A stretch of DNA of 64,000 nucleotides from Serilophus lunatus (lineage: Eukaryota > Chordata > Aves > Passeriformes > Eurylaimidae), in contig VXBA01003123.1 of assembly GCA_013399895.1 (NCBI GenBank), positions 1 through 64,000 of the forward strand. Direction: 5' to 3'. How positions within the stretch are numbered: position 1 is the first letter of the stretch; each line of letters opens with the position of its first letter. The notes beneath the pieces were generated by a model. It was not told the origin of the DNA and did no database searches. It was given only the letters and a program-made list of their open reading frames with translations. This document shows positions 9,514 through 22,400 of this stretch, piece after piece. The position numbers and the translations under genes are program-made.

Positions 9514-12500
9514 TCAGACAAGTGTCGTGGGGACGTGCTCAATTAAGGGAGTGTGACTGCAGGTTGCAGGATGTGGAGGCTGCGAGTGGCAGAATCTCCA
9601 CAGCCTCATTAAGCTCTCATGTCCAAATTAAATGTCAGATTTGCATATCGGTTCTGTGCTTTCAGGCCCATTATGCAGCAGCCAGGAGGGAGCTGCTGGG
9701 GGTATCCAGCCAGGAGCAGGAGCCATGGTGGCTGCCTGGTCACAGGGACACACCATGGGAAAAGGCCAGTGGGATGGAGGAAGAGCTGGGGACACAAGTG
9801 TGTGCATGCAGGGATGGGCTGGGGGTTAAATCTGCAAGAGTTCTGCCTTTCAGTGGTGCATTTCAGAGAGCTTTACCAAGCAAGGCATGAGCCCAGACAA
9901 GTTTAACTATCAATGCCTCGTTTTGTACTTGGGAAAATTGAGGGGAAAAAGTGACAAATTCACATTGTAAAGCCTTTCTGTGCATAAGGCACGGGATACC
10001 TAAGGATGGGGCGCAGCATGTTCTTGCTATTTGTGCTGATAGAAGCAGACTACAGGGTACCCAACACTCCTACAAACCAGTCCTTCCAGCTGAAGACCAC
10101 CTCAGTCCAGCCTGGTCTCCTCCTTGAAGGATCTGAGGTTCAGTGAGCCAGTTCTTCCTTCCTCCAGTGGGAGATGCAGCCTGACCCCCCCCTTGGCAGT
10201 GGGAATGGGAGATGTGGCAGTGCTGAGAGGTCCTGGTCTCTCCTGTGCAGGAGAGAAGAGATTGCTGCCTCACTCCTGGCAGCCCTGCAAAACCAAGCAC
10301 TTGAAATTTTGTGGAGAATTAAGCTTGGTTTTACACCAGTCAGAGCTCTCTACCTCCATTTCTTCAGGTGGAACAGAGAGAGCTGCATGTGGTGGGCAGT
10401 GTTTTGATGAAGCATCCAAGATGGTCCTTGGTTATGGACAGGCTCCCAGAGCTGCTTTTGTGGGTTTTTCACAACCCCCTTTCTTTCAGGAGACCAAGAA
10501 AGGGCTCAGCACTGCCTGGACTCTGGTTGTTGGTCTTCTTCTCTGGGAAGCCCTTTACAATTTCCCTCAGGCTGGATTCCAGTAAGATCTTGTTCCAATC
10601 CAGATTTAATTACCTGTAAAGGCAGACAAGCCTCTCCCTTGCCCCTTGGGAAGCCCATCCAGCAGGGTAGTGCCAGGAATTGGTACCAAGCCAAAGTGCA
10701 GCCCAGGCTGGTGAGGCCCTGATGTGCACAGGAGTTTCCACTGTGGCTGGAGACAGACAAACACGTCCAGGGGCTGAACTAAGCAGCACTTGGAATCAGT
10801 GATCCAGCACCTGGGAGAGGCAGATCCCTCTCCATGGGCAGAGGGAGGCTCACCTGGCTTTGTAGTGGGGTTCTGATGATTCCATGGAGGCTCATGCCAG
10901 GGGTCTGGCTGCAGAGCCCTGGGTGGCAGCAGCAGAAAGATGCTTCCTAAAGCATGTTGGCAACCAAGGGGATAAAAGGAGGGCTGACTATGGGAGTTTC
11001 TGTCCTGCAAGGCAGCAGGATCTGTCTCCTTCCTCATGCAGGTCCAGACTGGAGATTTATGAAGGATTAGCATGAGATCAGAGTTTTACTTAGTGGGGAA
11101 AATGAGGCAATGATTTTTCCTTCAGGAAAAGAATCCTGGTCATCTGGATACTCTGTTGTGTGTTGCCCCATTGTCCCTGCTGGGACCTGCAGGAGTCAGG
11201 CAGGAGTCAGGAGTCAGTGTGTTCAGTCCCTGGAAAGAGATGGAGAGCAAGAAGGAGGAATGAGGTCACCACTGCTCTGCAAAGCCTGAGCCTCTGTCCT
11301 GCACAGCTGTGCAGCATGTCACATCCCTCATGGGCCAGATGCTGAAAGATGCTCAACATCCTTAGAAGGTCAAACTCAGAAGGCAGAAACCCCTCCTGGG
11401 TAATTGTGAGACACAGCAGTGGCAGGGCCCACGACAGGAGACACCCGGGAGGCAGAGCAGGCTCTGACTCAGCTGTCTCCAGAGAAAGATTTGTCAATGG
11501 CTGGGCTGGTTTTCACCAGCTCCACAGCTGGTGGCAGTTTCTGCACTTCATTCGAGAAGCATCTTGTGTGGCTGACATGCTGGTCCCTGGAGGGGAGCCA
11601 GAGAGTGAGACCCCTCCTTTCTCACTGGAGGTGATGCCTGTGGACCTTATCCAAGCACTCTTTGCCCTGCAGTACCATTTCCCCAGGAAGAAAAGGGTTC
11701 CAGCATCAGGGAAGAGCCTGCAGACCTGGGACTGAGGGGCAAAAGGGTCTGAAGCATCTTCTCTGGCTGCTTTCCCATGTCCTGCCTGGCTGTGAGTCCA
11801 GGCTCTGAGTGCAGCCCACAGCTCACCACCTCCGAGCAGCCTCTAGGCAGGTAAGGACAGTGTAATTCCAGGGGAGTCACTCCTGATTTACAGGATTGTA
11901 AAGAGAAAGGATGCAGCCTTGATTAAACTTTGTTCTGAGTCCTAGGAGGGGCAAAGTGATAGAGCGCTGGGATAAAACTCTGAGATCTGTCACATACTCC
12001 CGGTAAGTCAGCTGTATAATTCCTCCTGGTCCCAATTCTCCTGTCCATAAAGCTGGGTAACCTCCTGCCTTGGCTATGAGGGATGCAAACCTTTCAGGGC
12101 TGAGACTGCTCCTGCCAATCATCCCAGCATCCAGGACAGTGTTGGAGTTCCCTGTGCTGCTCTGCTGACTGCTTCCACCCTCATCCTGGGTTGGCAAAAG
12201 TGCCCATGGAGCAAAGCTCACATTTCCTTTCCAAGTCCCCAGCTGTGAGGCAGCATCCAGCTCCCTCAGCCACGGATGGCATCGGTCCCAACAGCCTCTG
12301 TGCTCTCCAGGCATTCCTGGGTGCATTCCCTCCCCTGACAGGGGGGACAACAGAGGCTGATGTGCTGGCTGAGCAGGGGAGGAGAGCATCCTTCATGGCA
12401 CAATGGAAGGAGTGAGCCTGAGGCTTCTGCAAGGAAGAGAACAAGCCATGCTACAGCTGAGGTTTTTATGTGCCTGCCTTTTTGTGTTTGCCTCTGTTCA

Positions 12501-14621
12501 TGCCGGGACGGAAAAGGCTTCCTCTGTATCCATCTTTTTGTCAGAAAATCCTTAACCTCTGAATAGATTTACTCTCCAGTCTGTGATCTGTTTAGCACCA
12601 AGCCTGTATTGTTGGAGGAGGTGAATGAGTCTGGAGGGCTTTATTGGCAGGACAGCGCTCTGGAGAGGAGGCTGGTTTGCTTGTTATCGATGGGATCCTT
12701 CCCTGGCAGAGACAGCCTGGAGGACAAGGAGTGGTGGATAGCCCAAGATCCCAAACTTGCCTATAGGCTTGACCCTAAGGTCTGCCCCTGCCCCTCCTCC
12801 CTGTTCCCATGGGCAAATCCCTGGTATCCTCTTTGCTTCTGTAGGAGTTACCTGTCTGTCCCTCTCTCCATGGTTGGTGATGCAGGAATCTCCTCTTCCC
12901 TTGTGTTTCAGGCCCAGAGCTATTTGAGTACCTATAAATAAGCAGCCAGGTAGGTTGTGAAAAGGACACCACCACAGAGTGCTTGCTCAGCCTCTGCTTT
13001 CTGTCACTGCAATGCTGCTGCACACAAATCCTTGGCTCCCGTGGCTGGGTTCCCCAGGGGCAGCTGTTAATGCTGCTTTCCCAGCTCCTCCACTGAGCTG
13101 TCTCTGCCTGCTGCACTCCTACAATCTGGAGCTCTAAAACCACTGACAAGTCCATAGACCAGAATGGAGATTACATGCAACATTAAAATTAAGAATGGGC
13201 CAGACTCACCAAGTTGTCTTCATTAGGCAGCTGTGTTTTATTTGTGGCTTTTACTGCCAAATAAATAATCTTTCAGGTGAATTAGTTAAGCTGCCCTCAG
13301 GAGCAAGAGGAGATGGGTGAGGAGAGGCAGCTCTGCATGGCCACTGGGATTCCTGCCACAAATCAGCCAGTCTGGAAACTGCAGAAGTGGTGCAAAACCA
13401 GGATGAAAACCTTACAAATTCACCTACACTCAATGGGAAGTGACAGGGAACAGTCCCCTCCCCTGAGCCAATGCAGACAGTGAATTCAGACATTTGAGGC
13501 TCTGCCTCTCTCAGCCACTCTCTGTCTTCTGCCTGCACTTGCTTCCTCAGGTTTTTTCCTCTCCTTTTCTGCCAGACTTCTGGCTTTAGGAATGCTCCCA
13601 GGGAAAGCCTTAAGGGAAGGCAGCACAGTGGATACTTAAGGGCAGTATAAGAAGGAAGAGCATTTGTGCCTTGGAATATCCCGGGAATTCTATGGAGAAA
13701 GCACTCTGACAACATACTGACCACGATTCCAGTGCTTATGGATTGTGTTCCACAAACAGCTTGGATTGACTTTGAATCAGAACCAGACGAGGTCCTGTCT
13801 TTGCTTTTTGTTTTCTCTTTGCACTTCCAGACTCTTTCAAACCACAGGCTTGAAAGGAGTGACACTTGTTCCCCCAGGGATCAAAAAGTCTCATGCAAAC
13901 CACTGCAAAATCACAGAAATCATGCTGCTGACATTATAGGGAGGGGAGAGTCAGGGGAAAGGTGCTGAAATTCTCACTTGCTTCCTGCCTGGTCTAGGCT
14001 GGGGTTCTGTCTCCCTGATTTCTCCTGGACTTGCTGACATACCTGGCACAGAATTCCAGCCCTTCCACTTCTGAGACTGGCAGGCTGTGTCAGAAAAGCT
14101 CCTCAGTACTAATGAGGGAAGATGAGATACACTAGGTAAGGTCAGGTATTCTCTGATTATCTATTTCCTCATCAGAAAACTGCTTTAATGAAACTGAAAT
14201 TCTCCGCAGGAAACACTTTCATAAATAAGTCAATTTTTGCAAGAAACATGATAACAAATATATCTGTCAGAGAGAAGGAAAGATACTGGTGAATCATCCC
14301 ATTTCAATGCTTTCAAAATGGAAAAAAATTGCTACTTTACATTAAATGATAGCATTTTGTGCAGAAATGAAAGTTAACTGATATTACACAAAAAAATATC
14401 ACAAAGGCTGAGCTTGTATGGTGCAGATAGTGAAGGAGCCCTTGTCCTCCTCCTGCTCAAGGAGTTCAGACTGAGCTCAGCTGAGGGAACCTCATCCTTC
14501 TAATATAAACCAGGTTTTTTTTTACAACCACCTTTCGACTTCTAAATACCCTTCACTGCAAAGCCAGAGCTGTGAGCAGGCACATCCCACATTCTGCAAA
14601 TCACACCAGATAGTAGGTTAA
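9514..14621. other. unique non-coding sequence, no gene seen
   Basis: No exon or RNA gene could be supported. A perfect octamer in reverse orientation (ATTTGCAT, 9639-9646) sits in a short AT-rich patch. A 204-codon minus-strand frame (13251-13865) shows no known domain and no start context. An AT-rich stretch at 13180-13300 (TTCATTAGGC, ATAAATAATC) might be conserved. Confidence 0.5.
9905..9965 (-). repeat. possible old MIR-type SINE remnant
   Basis: CTCGTTTTGTACTTGGGAAA, then ATTGAGG and AAAAAGTGACAAATTCACA, resembles the reverse complement of the MIR core and 3' part (ATTTTACAGATGAGGAAACTGAGG, then AAGTGACTTGCCCAAGGTCACA as remembered). The identity is low and the match short, so this is a weak call. 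Confidence 0.3.
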
Positions 14622-14828
14622 AAACATCAGGAAGAATTCAGGGAGCATTCAGGAGGAATTTCTCCATGGAAAGGGCGGCCAGGCCTTGGCAGGGGCTGCC
14701 CAGGGAAGTTTGGAGTCCCCATTCCTGGAGGTGTCCAAGGAAGGACTGGACTCAGTGCTCTGGGCTGGGGGACAAGGTGGGCGTAGGGCACAGCTTGGAC
14801 TCAAAGATCTTGGAAATGGTTTTGTGAT
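14622..14828 (+). repeat. CR1 LINE 3'-end fragment
   Basis: Sense-orientation CR1: AAAACATCAGGAAGAATTCA, TTTCTCCATGGAAAGGGCGG, GGGGCTGCCCAGGGAAGTTT, GAGTCCCCATTCCTGGAGGT and GTCCAAGGAAGGACTGGACT, then TTGGACTCAAAGATCTTGGAA near the 3' end. The terminal 8-bp repeats are lost and the end is diverged. This belongs to a different CR1 subtype from the copy near 1.1 kb, judged by the GACTGGACTCAGTGCTC wording. Confidence 0.85.
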
Positions 14829-15109
14829 CAGATTTGGGTGCTGCTTGGCACTGATGCAGGTGGGCTTCTTGGCCCTAGTTCTCCATTTAAATTTCTTTGT
14901 GCTTCTCATCTTCCTGTCTGGAAAAAAAAAAAACCAAAACAAAAGGAGGAAAGCAGCTCACACCTTCCCTAAGGATGTGTGAGGATGGGGAGGGGGTCCA
15001 GTGCAACAGCACCAGAGGTTATTTAAGCCTCGGGGGTGGGGATGGTTTCACTGGCACAGATGTTGGACAGCAGCAGCTTCTCCCTGCCAGACTTCTGCAC
15101 GTCCCGTGT

Positions 15110-15110
<1 letters not shown>

Positions 15111-15149
<39 letters not shown>

Positions 15150-15170
15150 GCAGGACAGACAGCAGGACAG
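15111..15170. repeat. (ACAG)n microsatellite
   Basis: Ten perfect ACAG units (15111-15150), followed by an interrupted stretch with two CAGGACAGACAG-type repeats. It is probably polymorphic in length. It lies 60 bp before the 19-bp minisatellite, so two kinds of slippage-prone DNA sit side by side. Confidence 0.95.
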
Positions 15171-15230
15171 AGCCTGAGGCCTGGCTGTGTCCCCGCCCCT
15201 GCTGCAAACACGGCCCTCGGTGAGCACGAA

Positions 15231-15512
15231 GGGATCTCCCATCCCTCAGGGATCTCCCCATCCCTGAGGGATCTCCCTGCCCCTGAGGGATCCCCCATCC
15301 CTGAGGGAACTCCCATCCCTGAGGGAATTTCCCATCCCTGAGGGAATTTCCCATCCCTGAGGGAACTCCCCATCCCTGAGGGAACTCCCTGCCCCTGAGG
15401 GAACTCCCCATCCCTCCGGGATCTCCCCATCCCTCAGGGATCTCCCCATCCCTCAGGGAATTCCCCATCCCTCAGGAATCTCCCCATCCCTCCGGGATCT
15501 CCCCATCCCTCA
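15231..15512. repeat. 19-bp minisatellite, 15 units
   Basis: Fifteen head-to-tail units of 18-19 bp with consensus GGGATCTCCCCATCCCTGA fill 282 bp. Units 6 and 7 are identical. The pair 2-3 is echoed by 8-9 (an ATCTCCCC unit followed by a CTCCCTGCCCC unit), which points to block duplication. Junctions read CCCTGAGGG eight times, CCCTCAGGG three times, CCCTCAGGA once and CCCTCCGGG twice. Because 19 is not a multiple of 3, a stop-free unit is stop-free in all frames. That explains the long minus-strand frames here without any gene. Confidence 0.95.
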
Positions 15513-18500
15513 GCAGGAGATTGCTGAGAGCTCTGCTGCTCCCCGGGGAGAGCATTCCTGCTGTGTGTCTGTGTGTGTTTTCCCTGTCTCTGTGGGTTGG
15601 TTTTTTGGTTTTTTTTCCCCTGGCAAAATAAACTAAAACCTTCCTTGGCTCATCCGCCAGGGCATGAGGTTGCTGCCCACCCCAGAGCCTTGTCACCCCA
15701 TGGCTCTGCAGGGGCACAGCACGAATGGCTGCACTTGTCTCCAGCTGTGCTTTGAAGGAGGCGTTTCTCACTCGAATAAAGCCCCATTGTGATGGGATTT
15801 AATTAGCTGTGGGTTGTTCGCTCAGCAGACGCAAATGAGGTTTTAATTTTTTGTGTACAGTTTTTATTCAGCTCTCTCTCCCTCTCTCAGGCTGTAGATT
15901 TAATATGAGCTGGGGTTTTGGGGGGTTTTTTTTGGTCACAAACATGGAACACTAGAGTGTGCCCCTCCTAGGCTGCAGAATGCTGGGCAGTGAGTGACTT
16001 AAAAAAAACTTGTCCTCCACACAGACCCTCTCTTGGGTCAGCAGAGGTGTTGACAGTGTGGATGGGGCTGCTCAGCATGGGAGAAATGCTGGGAAGCAGA
16101 CAGTTGGCTTCATCCAGCCTGAGAACCAGCACTGTTGGAAGAAGCTTGCAAGAGCCAGAAAGATGGAGAGATAGATACAACCACAAAACATTTCTGCAGG
16201 ATTATTTTTCTCCTTTTCTCTGCCTGTTTTCTACCTTTCTTTGCACTTGCAGTCTTGCTGCCTCCAGCAGAAAGCCCCAAATCCCTCTGCCTCCAGCAAA
16301 GGGAGAGTCTGTAGATGCTGAGAGGCCTAGGGAGCAAACCTAAGTCTCTAAATCTTTCCAGAGACTCACTTCCTTCTGCACCTCATCATCTCTCTCCTCT
16401 CTTCAAGCACCCAGAGGTAAAATGGCATTTACTTTCTTACTTGAAGTCAATATTTGCTTTTCTTTGGAACTGTCTGCTTAATAATTCCTGGGCATAGAGG
16501 AGATGTGAGGCCCATGTGGGCTCAGACTGGGGAGAGTGGTCCCAGCACCCACATTTGCTCGACTTTCTCTGGAAGATGCTCTCCTGGGGTTGGAGTAGCA
16601 ATGGGAAAATTCCTGGATCCAGGCTCTTCACCCATAGATTTGCCTACAGTGGGATGTCAGTGCATCCCATCCTTACTCCTGTATGTTTTCCTTCCCTCCC
16701 TCCCCTCTGTGATGAATGCTGTCTATGAGACAGGCAGCTGCAGAGGGAGATGCAATTTTTCTCAGCTTGCCAGCCATCAATCTCCTGAACAATACCCAGC
16801 TAATGAAATAGCAATGTTATCACATGCCTGTCACCAGCAGTAATGGGGCGACCCTGACAAACTCAGACCAGACAGCAAAGGCTCTGCAGCTTGAGGGTGT
16901 GATTCCTCCTGAAGGCTTTTGGCAAACTCTGGGCATCCTCTAGTGCAGAACCAAGAGCCCCAAGCAAGGTTTGCTGGCCACCTCCCCCCACTTTGCAAGG
17001 ACAGGTGTGTCCCAGTGAAGTGTCATCCAGAAAAGCACCTTCTCCTGTCTCCTTTGAGATCTGACATCACCAAGTCCTTGATGCTTCTTCCTTTGAAACC
17101 CATGTGGATTTTAAGGGGATAAACCATTCCTTTGCCTGTTGCTATTCCATGTCCTGCTTTCCTCCACTTGGAACTCTTCAGATAAGGCAGCAAAGAGCTT
17201 ATTGACTGGGATTTTGTCCCTTCTGCCAATGGCCTCAGTGAACCCCAATGCATAAAGTGCTGCTGAGCAGTGCTTTGCCTCCTGACAACCTTCCTGCTTT
17301 GCATGGCTTGTTCTCTGTGCTGAGTGATTCAGTGCAGCCTGGTGATGTGTTCCACTGAGAGGAGATGGAGACACACCTGGAACTTGCAGGAGGAATAAAT
17401 CAAAGCAGAGGTGTTGCCTGGGCCATGCTGCCTCTGTCACGGGCCAGACTTTCCTTTAATGGTGAAGAACTTCCACAGCATTCCCTGAGCCCCACTTTTC
17501 CTGAGGCTGATCCCTGCTCAGCATCCTGCAGCCACATCCCACTGGTGATGTGGCCAAGCGTCTTCCTGGGTGAACACTGAGGAACTTGGAAACACTTCTG
17601 AGCTGTGAGAAGTGCTGGAAATAGAGGTGTGACGTGCACATTCTTCTGTGTGTGTGTCAGGTACAGGTTAAGAAAGTTCTGGGAGTGTCAGGGGACGGAA
17701 AAGTTGAAAAACTAGTGCGAATCTTAGTGCATCCAAGGTCACTGTGGTTCCCAGGATGTCTGTAGCAGGTGGATCCAGACTAATTGCTTCGTCCTTTAGA
17801 AATCGTGGTTTACATTACTGCTCTTATTCTAGGTCTTGGCTGGAAAAATTGTTCTGTTTTAGTAATAATTGTCACTGAGCACTGAAAAACAACCATGAGA
17901 AATGACCAGAATATAACCTCTGGAGGGTGCTGTAAAAAATTTTGTGGTTTATTTACTTTAGGAAAAAAGAAAAATCAAAGAGAAGCGTAAGAAATCCAAG
18001 GCTCTGAGATGAGAGAAAAATGCAATTTACTTTTTAAAGCTCCTTCTGATTTTAAAGTGATATACAGAAAAATATAAATGGTTCTAGAAAGTTTCACCAA
18101 ATAATAGAGAGAAGAGAAAATAACTACAGTGCAGGGCAGTATATTGAGGGTCATATCTGCCTTCATCTCCCATAAAACAATATTTGCTGCAACAAAAGCA
18201 TGGATATTTTAGTTATTTATTGTTGTGTCAGCTACAAAATATTAAGGAAGTAAAAAAATTATAATTTCTCCTGGATGTAGTCTTGTGGCCGAGAGAACAA
18301 GACTGTCCAGGAGCATCAGACTTGAATGCACAAGCAAGGAGGGATGAGGAGAGAAGGAACAGCCTCAACTTGAACCTGGTTCAGGGAGTGCAAGGAAGAA
18401 AAGGTCTTGCACAACAGGTAAAGTGTCAGACAGCACCTGCTGGGAGGGGGCTGGGCTCCTGCAGGCACCATCACACCAGAGAGGGACACTAATAATCAAG

Positions 18501-21500
18501 ATTTAAATGTCAGAAACCCATCAACTTTTTGAAATGGAGTGATGTCAACTCTTCCTCATCCCAGGTTTTGGACTGAGTCCTTTTCAATCCAGCCCACAAA
18601 TCATCTTATCCCTCTTATGTCTCCTCTCCACGCAGCTGGTATTTGTCATTAACACATTTTATTAGTCTTTGTTCCCCACCCTCAGTAAAAAAGAAGTCTT
18701 AATAAAATGCCAGAACACATACTGAGCAGAAGAACAAATTATTCATGCCTTCATTAAACAAATACACTTCTCCTCTGGTCTTTGGGTAGAAATTAATTAC
18801 CCTCCTGGAACCTCAACCTGGATGTTTGCTTTGCCTGACAGCTGGAGGTTGTGTCTGAATCCTTTTTTTTTAAGGGGCTGAAATGAGAACTGGCCCCATT
18901 TTCAGTCATGAGGAAGGTCATGGTAGAGCTCTGTGCCACATCAGTGCCTGCAGCACTGGGGAAAGGAGCTCCAAGGTCCAGACCCAACACCTCCCACAGG
19001 GCCAGATGAGCCTCCTGCCACCAGCTTGGCTTGGTGACACTTGCAGGACGTGTCATTGCACTGCCCCATGATCTGGTGCATTACTAGTCCAAGAGCATGT
19101 GATAATGAACCTTTTAGCTGGGAGAAAGAAAGGGGATGAATGAGCTGGGAAAGAGAGAATGACTGTGGATTCAGTTAGTTAATAAAGGGATTGCAGAAAG
19201 CAAGGTGAAGAGACAGTGGTAATTTTATGCACTGCCAGTCAGGCCCATTTGTCCTGGGAGCAGCTCCAATTTCTCTCTAAGCTGTTCTTTTTCTTTAGAA
19301 ATGGAGCTGTGAAAGAGGAAGAAAAAAAAAAGGCCCTGATTAAAATCAGCACCCAAAGTGACAAGGAAAAAAGCCATTTTAATCTCTGCATCCATAGATG
19401 TATCTTCTCCCAAATAAGTGAAACAAAGGGGAATTTAGAATGTTGGCCAGTTATACAGAGCACAGGCTGAAATCATGCAGACTGTGATGGCAGTCTTCTC
19501 ATATCCCAGCCCTAACCACAACAGAAAGCCAAATTTCATCTTTACAACCAGTAATTCCCACTGATACACCAATCTCTCCACTCCGCCCTCATCCACTCCC
19601 CGTTCATTCACCACCATTTAAGAGCAAACCTCCCTTAAAACCCTAATTAGCACTGTAATTTTGATGTTTTATCTCCACAACTGGTTCGAATCTTCCTCCA
19701 GTTATTAAATATTCCTAATCCTGCATCATAGCCAGAGGAAGGGACAGAAATGCCAGCACCACACACTGGACTTTTATTGCTTTAAAGTCCCCTTTTATCA
19801 GATCCCTGAGCATCAAGGGGGAATGGGATGTACTTGTTGCACAGAACTTTCAATTCCTGATTGAGAAAACAGGGAAGTTATTTGGGGAAGACAGCTGGGA
19901 AGAGCCTTCCTGGCTTCAAAAGCAGGCATGGATTTTCCCCTGCAGTCAATGGGAACTCATGAAAAGGCTGGTTATTCTTTAAGACCAGGGGATGGGGACA
20001 TAAATAGGAAAGTGTAAGTATTAAATTCTGGCTGAGCAGTGTTTGGAAGGGGATGGATGGGACAGATTTGCAGCAGGTCTCTGGGCAGGTGGATGTGTTT
20101 TCCTATAAATTCCACTTCACCACAAGCCATTCCTTGCATGGGGGTCTGGTGTCAGGGCTCTTGAGCAGCCTGTGCACATCCAGATCGTGCTTTTGCCCTT
20201 AACAGAGATGCTCTGCCCAGCTGTGGCAGTGGCTTGGTACAAAAGTGAGTGGGATGGAGCACATGAATCACAATTTGTGTGTGTGCACGTAGGTGCAAGC
20301 TGCTAATATGGAGTATTTCTGCTGCAGGAGTCAATTGCCTTCTTTCATCCTGCCCTGTCCATTCACTTGGCCACTGGTCAGTGTGGATGTGGGCTGAGGC
20401 AGTAAATGAGAGCACTCAGGGCTGTTAGAGGAGCTTTTAGGGCTTGTCTCCAAGGGAACAAACTGAAAGGTCCAGGGGCAAAGGCAGTGCTTTTCTTAAA
20501 GAGGATTAAATCTGATGTGAGTTGCCCCTAAGCACAAAAGGCTGAGAGTGTTCATAAGTCTGTTTAACCCCTTTTAACTTCCCTGCCTTTACCCCTTTAA
20601 CCGAGCGAGTACAACCACCTTGTTCTGGTCTTGATGACTTGAGTGCAAGAAGCTGTGTGGGATTCTTTTTAATGGAGGCACCAACACCTTGTACCCTTTC
20701 CTCAGGTGCTCAGAGGATATAAATCACTCACCAGCAAGCCAAGGGCTTTTAGTTTTGTATCAATACCCTTGGAGATGAGATGTGTGGGGCCAGGGGATTG
20801 CAGGCAAGTAGCCTTGCTGGGTTTTGTTACCCAGGAGCATTCTGTGGATGTTAATGTGAGGAACAGCAGAATAAGAGGGTTTGTTTGATGCAGTTCAAGC
20901 TTGAGGGGACTTTGAGTCCCATCTGTCCTGCTCTTTTATTACCAATGGTCTTCTTGAGTTGAGGCTGTAGCTCAGCACAGTTCAGTTCTGGCACAGAGGC
21001 CCTGTGATCACATTACAGGGAATTATCAGGTGGTTGCACCTGGTTTAGAGAGCTCCAAGAAGGCACAGGGGTGCAAAAGGGAAGGCAAAGCACCGGTGGC
21101 TTATGAAATTAAAAAGTTCATGAGTGCCAAATCCACATGCTAGAGAGGAACTGAGAAATGGAAGAGGTCTCAGCAACATCTTATCAGGAGGCAGGACAAG
21201 AAAATTGGAGTTGAAAGCACTGTAGTGCCTGATTTGCTATCTCTCCTCTGCACCTTGGCTGCAAGTTCTGCCTTTAGGGGTTTGTTAGGCAACTTGGGGA
21301 GGAATATTTCTTATGTATTCAGTGGGCTCAGCTTGCAGAGGCCTCAGTATGCACAAGGCAGAAAACCTGTCTGGAGAGATCAGATCGAGTGTCCCTTGTA
21401 CCCTCCAACAAACACAAACAGAAGAGGGAAAAGGGCAAAAAATTGTAACATGGGCTTTGTGCAGTTTTTTGGGAGATGGACAATAAGTTCTGCCCTGCAC

Positions 21501-22084
21501 TCCCCCCTAAGCTTGGTATTCCTGCAAACACAACTGATATTTGCATTGTAAATGTTATTGGGTTGGACTGTTCCTACTGAAGGGACCTTGGCAGCACCTG
21601 GCTCGTGCTGCTGCTGTGGGACAAGGTTGTGCAGGGGGACAGAGCAGGGTTCTCTGGTGTGAAGTGTCTGCTGGCCAGCAGAGTGTGAGGAAGGGAAGCA
21701 GAGGTCAGCATCCCTCTGAAATGCAAGACCCTGCCCTTTCTGAAAGAAGGGGAGAAGATGCTTGTTCAGCCTTGAGAACGAAGCTGTTGGAATCCAACAG
21801 ACCCATGGATTGCAAACAGTGCCTGTGGTAGGTCTGGGTGCACTGCCTGATCAGGGGAACTGCTGGGCCAGAGCTCAGCTGCTATCAATGCAGAAAACCC
21901 TGAGGAAGCCAAAGTCCTTAAATGATGCTGCCAGAGAGATTGGCAGTTCACTTTCTGTACTATAAATACAGATCTGTTTTCTGGTTTTACCTTGAGACCG
22001 TGATGCCAATTGGATCAGGAGAGGGGATCAGCATCTCCTGTGCTTTCAGAGTCTATCCCCACTCTTTCCTCAAAGGAAGGATCT
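15513..22084. other. unique non-coding sequence, no gene seen
   Basis: No supported exon, RNA gene or repeat family. An AT-richer patch at 15770-15860 (TTAATTAGCTG, GCAAATGAGGTTTTAATTTT) has retained CpGs and may be regulatory. Stretches at 17.9-18.3 kb and 18.6-18.8 kb are AT-rich without clear structure. A tRNA-like B box at 19683 has no partner A box. Confidence 0.5.
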
Positions 22085-22400
22085 GGAAAACCTTGATATT
22101 AGCGTATTGACAGACGCTGGTAACAAGCACAGCATAGGTCTGGTCCCGTAGCTGCTGCTGCAGATTGGAGATGCTCAGTAATAATATCACGACTTGCTGG
22201 CAGTGGCACAACAGGAAATTGGAGTAGTAAAATATTTCCCTCCTCGCTGCATCCCATTTACATGTTTATAATGGAGGTTTTTAAGGCCCTAATGAGAAGG
22301 AATGCTCATTGCTGGGAGATGATGATTAAAGTAGAGACAGGCGTGATTGCAGGCGCTAACAAAGGGCTGTTAATTACACCCAGGGAAGCAGGAGGGCAGC
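22085..22400. promoter_or_regulatory. candidate conserved non-coding element
   Basis: About 300 bp of AT-leaning sequence with isolated CpGs kept in AT context (TAGCGTATTG, GACGCTGG, CCCGTAG, CACGACTTG, GGCGTGATTG, AGGCGCTAAC). It carries homeodomain and SOX/TCF-like words (TGATTAAAG, CTAACAAAGGG, TTAATTACACC). No frame is open throughout. Enhancer function is inference. Confidence 0.35.

Noticed and set aside
13251..13865. 204-codon minus-strand frame
   Set aside because: No recognisable family or structural pattern, and part of it crosses an AT-rich possibly regulatory patch.
15231..15512. CRISPR-like array
   Set aside because: The units are contiguous with no unique spacers, in vertebrate DNA. 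It is a minisatellite.
19683..19693. GGTTCGAATCT, a tRNA B-box-like word
   Set aside because: No A box at the right distance upstream, no acceptor stem pairing and no terminator run of T. Not a tRNA.
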